A DNA stretch of 64,000 bases, from assembly GCF_029543105.1 (NCBI RefSeq), contig NZ_JARQXB010000002.1, positions 124,001 to 188,000 of the forward strand, written 5' to 3'. The DNA comes from Stenotrophomonas sp. HITSZ_GD (GTDB lineage: Bacteria > Pseudomonadota > Gammaproteobacteria > Xanthomonadales > Xanthomonadaceae). A model generated the notes under the pieces. The model was not told where the DNA came from and did not search any database. It saw only the letters and a program-made list of their open reading frames with translations. Below are positions 59,912 to 64,000 of the stretch, piece after piece. Every line of letters starts with the position of its first letter. Position 1 is the stretch's first letter. The translations under genes were made by a program, and so were the position numbers.

Positions 59912-60730
59912 TCACACGGCCGAGAATTCCCACTCGAACCATGCCGACACGCTGGCCCCGGGCGCCAGCACGGCATCGCGCAGGTTGAACGCGTCCGGCG
60001 GCCCGCTCTGCGGCTCGAAGCAGGTCGCGTGCGGTGTTTCGTCGTAGTACACCCAGTGGTCGCCATTCGAGCGCAGCACCAGGCGATGCCCTTCGCGCGT
60101 CAGGGCCACCGGCGCATCGCACAGATAGCAGTCGTCCTTCGGCCCCGGCGGCGGCGCCAGCGGCAGCGTGGCGATGCCTTCCGCGTCGCGCGGATAGTAG
60201 GCGCGCGGTGCGAAGTCGAAGCGCTCGGCCTTGACGAACCACGGATGCCACCCGAGCACGGGCAACGGCATTGCACGCTCCCCCGCAACCAGTTGCATGT
60301 CCAGGCGCAGGCGATCGGGCATCACCTCGATACGCTGCTCCACCCGGCCGCCGAACGGCCAGTCCGCGCCCTCGCCCAGTTCGAGGGCGAGCACCACGCG
60401 CTGCGCGCCATGCGCAACGACCGACCACCGCCGCACGAACCCCACGCCATGGATCGCATGCGCGCCCAGGCTGGGCGGCAACTGCCAGGTGTCGCCCGCG
60501 AAGGGAAAGCGCCCGTTCCGGATCCGGCCGGCCCAGGGCACCATCGGGTACGCACCCCAGGAGATCGCGCCCGGGTAACCCGCGTCCGGCCCGATCAACC
60601 AATCCCGTCCCGCGTGCCGCACCTGGGCCAGGCGGCCGCCGGCCTCCGGTGCCACCGTCACCTCCAGCGCACCTGCACGGAGCACGAAGGTCTCGCCCGG
60701 CGGCAGCGGTGTCATCGCCGGCTCAGTCAT
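59912..60730 (-). CDS. Aldose 1-epimerase (mutarotase) family protein
   Basis: 272 residues from the ATG at 60730, overlapping the upstream GH43 stop; 60715 is an alternative. Family markers: VAPEAGGRLAQVRHAGRDWLIG, MVPWAGRIRNGRFPFAG, HAIHGVGFVRRW (His of the active site) and LPVLGWHPWFVK (second His), then RSNGDHWVYYD. Interconverts sugar anomers, here most likely of xylose or arabinose released by the GH43 enzyme next to it. Cytoplasmic. Confidence 0.88.
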   Translation of the reverse strand: MTEPAMTPLPPGETFVLRAGALEVTVAPEAGGRLAQVRHAGRDWLIGPDAGYPGAISWGAYPMVPWAGRIRNGRFPFAGDTWQLPPSLGAHAIHGVGFVRRWSVVAHGAQRVVLALELGEGADWPFGGRVEQRIEVMPDRLRLDMQLVAGERAMPLPVLGWHPWFVKAERFDFAPRAYYPRDAEGIATLPLAPPPGPKDDCYLCDAPVALTREGHRLVLRSNGDHWVYYDETPHATCFEPQSGPPDAFNLRDAVLAPGASVSAWFEWEFSAV

Positions 60731-61742
60731 GGCCATACGGCTCCAGCGTGGCGATGCGCCCGTCCGCATCATGGTGCAGCTCGGCCACCTTCATCGAGCG
60801 CAGGTGCGTCACCCCGCCGGACAGCAGCGCGTCGTGGTAGTACAGCCACCAACGCCCATCGAACGCGACGATCGAGTGGTGCGTGGTCCAGCCCACGACC
60901 GGGTTGAGGATGCGCCCCTGGTAAGTGAACGGCCCATAGGGGGTGTCGCCCGTTGCGTAGCAGATGTAGTGGGTGTCGCCGGTCGAATACGAGAGGTAAT
61001 AGCGCCCGCCGTGCTTGTGCATCCACGGGCCTTCGAAATAGCGGCGGTCGTGGTCGCCCGCGCGCAGGGGCTGGCCATCCGCGTCCACGATCGACAACTC
61101 GCGCGGCGCCTCGTCGAACGCCTTCATGTCCGCATGCAGCCGCGCCATGCGCGGGCCCAGCGCGGGCGCGTCGGCCGGCGGCTCCTCGTTCGCCGCGTCG
61201 TAGCGGTTGTCCCGGTACTTTTGCAGCTGCCCGCCCCAGATGCCGCCGAAGTAGCAGTAGTACGCGCCATCGTCGTCGGCGAACACCGCCGGGTCGATGG
61301 AATAACTGCCCTCGATGGGGGCCGGCTCGGCGACGAACGGGCCTTCCGGCCGCTCGCCCACCGCCACGCCGATCTGGAAGATGCCGTCGGCGCGTTTGGC
61401 CGGAAAATACAGGTAGTAGCGCCCATCGCGCTCGGCGCAATCGGGCGCCCACATCTGCCGCGCGGCCCACGGCACATCGCGCACGTGCAAGGCCACGCCG
61501 CAATCCACCGCCTCGCCCTGCGGATGATCCTGGCGATAGACGTGGTAGTCCTCCATCGCGAAGTGGTCGCCGTTGTCGTTGAAAGGCACGCCGCCTTCCA
61601 CATCGTGCGAGGGATAGATGTACATCCGCCCTTCGAAGACGTGGGCGGAAGGATCGGCGGTGTACTGCGCGGTCACCAGCGGGGCGGACAGGGCGCTGCG
61701 CTTCAGCGCCGCCAGGCGTTCCGGGTCGATATGGTCGCTCAT
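60723..61742 (-). CDS. Cytoplasmic GH43 glycosidase
   Basis: 339 residues, no signal peptide. GH43 triad: D30 (YTADPSAHVF), D150 (YSIDPAVFAD) and E237 (RYFEGPWMHK), in a single five-bladed propeller with no extra domain. WAPDCAERDGRYYLYFPAK and SYSTGDTHYICYATGDTPYGPFTYQG are typical of arabinofuranosidase/beta-xylosidase subfamilies. It would finish imported (arabino)xylo-oligosaccharides. Lies 24 nt downstream of the GPH symporter gene and overlaps the epimerase, so uptake, hydrolysis and mutarotation are in one operon. Confidence 0.9.
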   Translation of the reverse strand: MSDHIDPERLAALKRSALSAPLVTAQYTADPSAHVFEGRMYIYPSHDVEGGVPFNDNGDHFAMEDYHVYRQDHPQGEAVDCGVALHVRDVPWAARQMWAPDCAERDGRYYLYFPAKRADGIFQIGVAVGERPEGPFVAEPAPIEGSYSIDPAVFADDDGAYYCYFGGIWGGQLQKYRDNRYDAANEEPPADAPALGPRMARLHADMKAFDEAPRELSIVDADGQPLRAGDHDRRYFEGPWMHKHGGRYYLSYSTGDTHYICYATGDTPYGPFTYQGRILNPVVGWTTHHSIVAFDGRWWLYYHDALLSGGVTHLRSMKVAELHHDADGRIATLEPYGHD

Positions 61743-61766
61743 GAAGGGGGTCGAGGGAGAAAGGGG

Positions 61767-63245
61767 TCAGGCGGTGGCGGCGGCGCGGCGTGCGCCCAGT
61801 TCCTGCTCGATGCGCGCTTCGGTGCGCTTGTCGATCTCGTACAGGAACAGCAGCGCCACCGCGGCCAGGAAGGGAATCGACGCGTACACGCTGACCGACA
61901 ATCGGATGCCGTCGGCCACCGCCGGTGCCTGCGTGGTCGCGCCGCCGTCATAGCCATAGTGCGCCAGGATCGCCGCCACCAGCGCGCCGCCGATGCTCAG
62001 GCCGATCTTCAGGCCGCACAGCATCGCCGAGAAGATGATCGCCGTGGCGCGACGATGGTTGCGCCATTCGGAGTAGTCGGCCACGTCGGCGATCATCGCC
62101 CACAGCAGCGGCGTGGTGATGCCGTAGAAGAAGCCGTGCAGGATGTAGAACAACACCACCAGGCCCACGGCCTGCGGCGGAAAGAACAGGTAGGCCAGCA
62201 GGCACAGCGTGGACACCAGCAGCGCGCCCCCGAATACGTCGCGCTTGCCGAAGCGCTCGGCAAGCCGGCGCGAGAAGCCGATGCCGATGATCATGGCGAT
62301 GATGCCGCCGGCGCTGAACAGGCTGAAAGCCGAGGTGGGTGCATCCTGCGGCCACTGGAACGCGGACAACCCCAGGCTGGCCAGCACGCTGTTGAGCCCG
62401 GCGAGGAAGCGGTTGAAGCCGACCCCGTCGATGAACGCCGCCAGGTCCGGCTCGCTGAGGTAGTACTTGAAGTAGTAGATGTACATGCCGCCCTTCAGCG
62501 CGAGGGTGACGAAGACCAGGATGGTCAGCGCCAGCATCACCAGCCAGGGCCGGTTGCGCATCAGGTCGGCCAGGTCCTGGCGTACGCTGCCCCCCTCGCC
62601 CGCCGCTGGCACCACCCGCTCGCGCGTGGTGAAGAAGGTGATCAGGAAGAACACCGTGCCGACCACCGCGAATACGGCCATCGTGTGCTGGAACCCCAGC
62701 GCCTTGTCGCCGCCGCCCAGGATCAGCACCAACGGCAGCAGCAGCACCTGGATGATGAACTGCGCGATCATCACCGCCACGAAGCGATACGCCGAAAGGC
62801 TGTTGCGCTGGTCCATGTTGCCGGTGAGCACGCCGCTCAGCGCCGAGTACGGCAGGTTGTTGGCCACGTACACCAGCATCAGCAGGCTGTAGGTCGCCAG
62901 CGCGTAGGCGATCTTGCCGTGCTCGCCCAGGTTCGGGGTGGAGAACGCCAGCAGCGAGAGCAGGCCGAACGGCACGGCCGTCCATAGGATCCACGGGCGG
63001 AACTTGCCCCAGCGGCTGCGCGTGCGGTCGGCGATGATGCCCACCACCGGGGTGAACACGAATGCGCCGAGCAGGCCCACGCTGAAAATCACCGTGGCCG
63101 CGGCGGCGGCGGGAATGCGGTAGACATCGGTATAGAAGAACGCCAGGAAGCTGATCAGGGTCTGGAAGATGAGGTTGGCGGCCAGGTCGCCCAGGCTGTA
63201 GCCGATCTTCTCGGTGACCGATAGCGGTGCGGACGTACGGTTCAT
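61767..63245 (-). CDS. GPH-family sugar:cation symporter (xyloside transporter)
   Basis: 492 residues with 12 helices. EKIGYSLGDLAANLIFQTLISFLAFFYTDVYRI is the GPH/MelB-XynP start (GY..GD.A.N), with DRTRSRWGKFRPWILWTAVPFG (cytoplasmic loop 2-3) and PLLWAMIADVADYSEWRNHRRATAIIFSA (loop 10-11), both diagnostic. Probably imports xylobiose or longer xylo-oligosaccharides with Na+ or H+. First gene of the - strand operon; its promoter region carries two xyl-box-like palindromes shared with the divergent xylanase gene. Confidence 0.93.
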   Translation of the reverse strand: MNRTSAPLSVTEKIGYSLGDLAANLIFQTLISFLAFFYTDVYRIPAAAAATVIFSVGLLGAFVFTPVVGIIADRTRSRWGKFRPWILWTAVPFGLLSLLAFSTPNLGEHGKIAYALATYSLLMLVYVANNLPYSALSGVLTGNMDQRNSLSAYRFVAVMIAQFIIQVLLLPLVLILGGGDKALGFQHTMAVFAVVGTVFFLITFFTTRERVVPAAGEGGSVRQDLADLMRNRPWLVMLALTILVFVTLALKGGMYIYYFKYYLSEPDLAAFIDGVGFNRFLAGLNSVLASLGLSAFQWPQDAPTSAFSLFSAGGIIAMIIGIGFSRRLAERFGKRDVFGGALLVSTLCLLAYLFFPPQAVGLVVLFYILHGFFYGITTPLLWAMIADVADYSEWRNHRRATAIIFSAMLCGLKIGLSIGGALVAAILAHYGYDGGATTQAPAVADGIRLSVSVYASIPFLAAVALLFLYEIDKRTEARIEQELGARRAAATA

Positions 63246-63400
63246 GGATTTCCCGGCGAACGAAGAGGAAGGCGCGACCGCGGCGGCCGCTGCCTGGAGG
63301 GATGGGAGGCAGAGGACACCGCGGCCGCGTGCGGCCCGAAACATGCCGCCAATACCGGGCATGATCGCAAGCCCGGCGGATACAGCGCACAGCGATTGGG

Positions 63401-63416
63401 ATGGTAGCGCTATCAT
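63401..63416. promoter_or_regulatory. xyl-box-like LacI-type operator, symporter side
   Basis: ATGGTAGCGCTATCAT, with central AGCGCT and near-perfect dyad. It matches the TGGTAGCGCTA-N-CA xyl-box reported for xylan regulons in Xanthomonas/Caulobacter, 156 bp from the symporter start. Confidence 0.8.
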
Positions 63417-63547
63417 GACGGCTTGCACGCTGCAGGGCAGCATTTGATGGTCAAGGCGTGGCGGCGCGCCTGCGGAGGAGCGCATCACTGCCTCGCCCGG
63501 CCGCACCCGTGGGCGCGAGCAGTGGCGCGAGCGATCCGCGCGTGTTA

Positions 63548-63563
63548 GTGATAGCGCTATCAC
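63548..63563. promoter_or_regulatory. xyl-box-like LacI-type operator, xylanase side
   Basis: GTGATAGCGCTATCAC is a perfect 16-bp palindrome sharing TAGCGCTATCA with the site at 63401. It lies 187 bp before the xylanase start. Confidence 0.8.
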
Positions 63564-63749
63564 GCAACAGACCGAACGCTTGAAAACAAGGCTTTTCCTT
63601 CCTCCACGGTGCAGGTTCCAGCGCAAGGCCGTGCTGCGCCGCGCCATCCGCGTGGCCCACGCTTTCGCATCGCGCTACGGGAGGCCGTTCCCGAGCGCAG
63701 GCCGCCAGCTGACCCTCCATCCCATCCACTCGCCCTCCCGGAGCATGCC

Positions 63750-64000
63750 ATGACCTTGTCGTTCCGCCCGACCCTGCTTGCCCTGGCATGGGCCGCCACC
63801 GCCCTGCCCGCGTTCGCCGCCGCGCCGCCGGCCACGTTGAAGGACGCTTATCGCGACGACTTCCTCGTCGGCGTGGCGGTGAACGATGCCATCGTCAGTG
63901 GCCGCGACGCGCGCTCGCAGCAGTTGGTGATTGCGCAGTTCGACACCATCACCGCCGAGAACGAACTCAAGCCGGAGAACGTGCATCCGCGGCCCGGCGT
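63750..64000 (+). CDS. GH10 endo-1,4-beta-xylanase (5' part only)
   Basis: The first 83 codons are in the window. Signal peptide TLLALAWAATALPAFAA, then LKDAYRDDFLVGVAVNDAIVSGRDARSQQLVIAQFDTITAENELKPENVHPRPG. The AVN...F-N/D-x-I-T-A-E-N-x-x-K segment is the GH10 N-terminal signature, with the substrate-binding ENELK. It would cut xylan outside the inner membrane. CGGAG precedes the ATG. The catalytic Glu residues lie beyond the window end. Controlled with the divergent symporter operon. Confidence 0.9.
   Translation, partial: MTLSFRPTLLALAWAATALPAFAAAPPATLKDAYRDDFLVGVAVNDAIVSGRDARSQQLVIAQFDTITAENELKPENVHPRPG

Larger units (their letters stand above)
63246..63749. promoter_or_regulatory. Divergent promoter region of the xylan locus
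   Basis: 504 bp between the symporter (start 63245, -) and the xylanase (start 63750, +). No gene seen. It holds two LacI-type palindromes, listed separately. Promoter hexamers could not be fixed with confidence. Confidence 0.7.

Noticed and set aside
60729-62987. A 752-codon + strand open frame across the GH43 and symporter genes.
   Set aside because: Composition typical of antisense frames; the - strand proteins have clear family motifs.
1-64000. tRNA, rRNA or CRISPR arrays.
   Set aside because: No cloverleaf-like sequences with a CCA-adjacent acceptor stem, no rRNA-like blocks and no regularly spaced repeats were seen. Short RNAs could be missed by eye.
1-64000. Insertion sequences or transposase genes.
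   Set aside because: No DDE/DEDD transposase-like or recombinase protein is encoded, and no terminal inverted repeats with target duplications were noticed. The only mobile element seen is the inovirus.

Overview
GC-rich DNA (visibly about 65-70% GC outside two AT-richer patches) from a gammaproteobacterium, most likely of the Xanthomonadaceae. The filamentous-phage gene set (DUF3693-type repressor, DUF3653-type protein, DUF2523-type coat protein, Zot), the LacI-type 'xyl-box' operators, the XapX/DoxX/amidohydrolase cluster and the single-TM chromosomal protein beside the phage all fit that family. The genus cannot be fixed by eye; xylan-degrading genera such as Pseudoxanthomonas, Luteimonas, Lysobacter or Xanthomonas are candidates. 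A chromosomal dif site places the window at the replication terminus.

1-7.74 kb: an inovirus (filamentous phage) prophage integrated at dif by host XerC/XerD. The right junction carries a complete dif; the left junction shares the XerC arm and spacer but has a degenerate XerD arm. Order on the + strand: operator/leader region, four tiny overlapping early ORFs, a zinc-ribbon ORF overlapping an HUH replication initiator in another frame, ssDNA-binding protein, small membrane proteins, major coat protein, intrinsic terminator, a tiny hydrophobic ORF, the adsorption protein, a pVI-like protein, Zot, and two accessory genes. On the - strand, the repressor reads out through the left att site and the DUF3653 gene lies inside the right one. 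Joining the two ends in silico closes the repressor frame exactly onto the DUF3653 start, so integration appears to split a two-gene lysogeny operon.

7.75-10.5 kb: chromosomal flank with a membrane protein, a MAPEG protein and an AT-richer remnant of a possible effector/immunity pair. 10.5-20.1 kb: a tightly packed + strand run (perhydrolase-like hydrolase, isochorismatase-like hydrolase, XapX, YtcJ-like amidohydrolase, DoxX, MFS exporter, VOC protein, porin, WrbA) facing a propeller-type histidine kinase/NarL regulator pair (20.2-23.9 kb) that may control it.

24-35.6 kb: bdcR/bdcA, a LysR gene with a hairpin over its ribosome binding site, an orphan NarL regulator, an NTF2-like protein, a CoA-transferase/porin pair, and two LysR genes with SDR, lipocalin-like and SnoaL-like genes. 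35.9-40.7 kb: two paralogous nucleotide-carrier-like transporters around a MipA-type protein and an SDR. 40.7-45.7 kb: a tetR-RND adaptor-RND pump unit with a double operator. 45.8-57.9 kb: a siderophore receptor with a Fur-box-like site, an SDR/AraC pair, a TetR gene, a secreted protein homologous to a phage accessory gene, an M14-type peptidase, a CorA/ZntB transporter, a chemoreceptor and poxB.

58.1-64 kb: a xylan/arabinoxylan locus: secreted GH43, aldose epimerase, cytoplasmic GH43, GPH sugar symporter and the start of a GH10 xylanase, with two perfect LacI-type palindromes between the symporter and the xylanase. A plausible flow is extracellular GH10 cleavage, symport of the products, then cytoplasmic GH43 and epimerase action.
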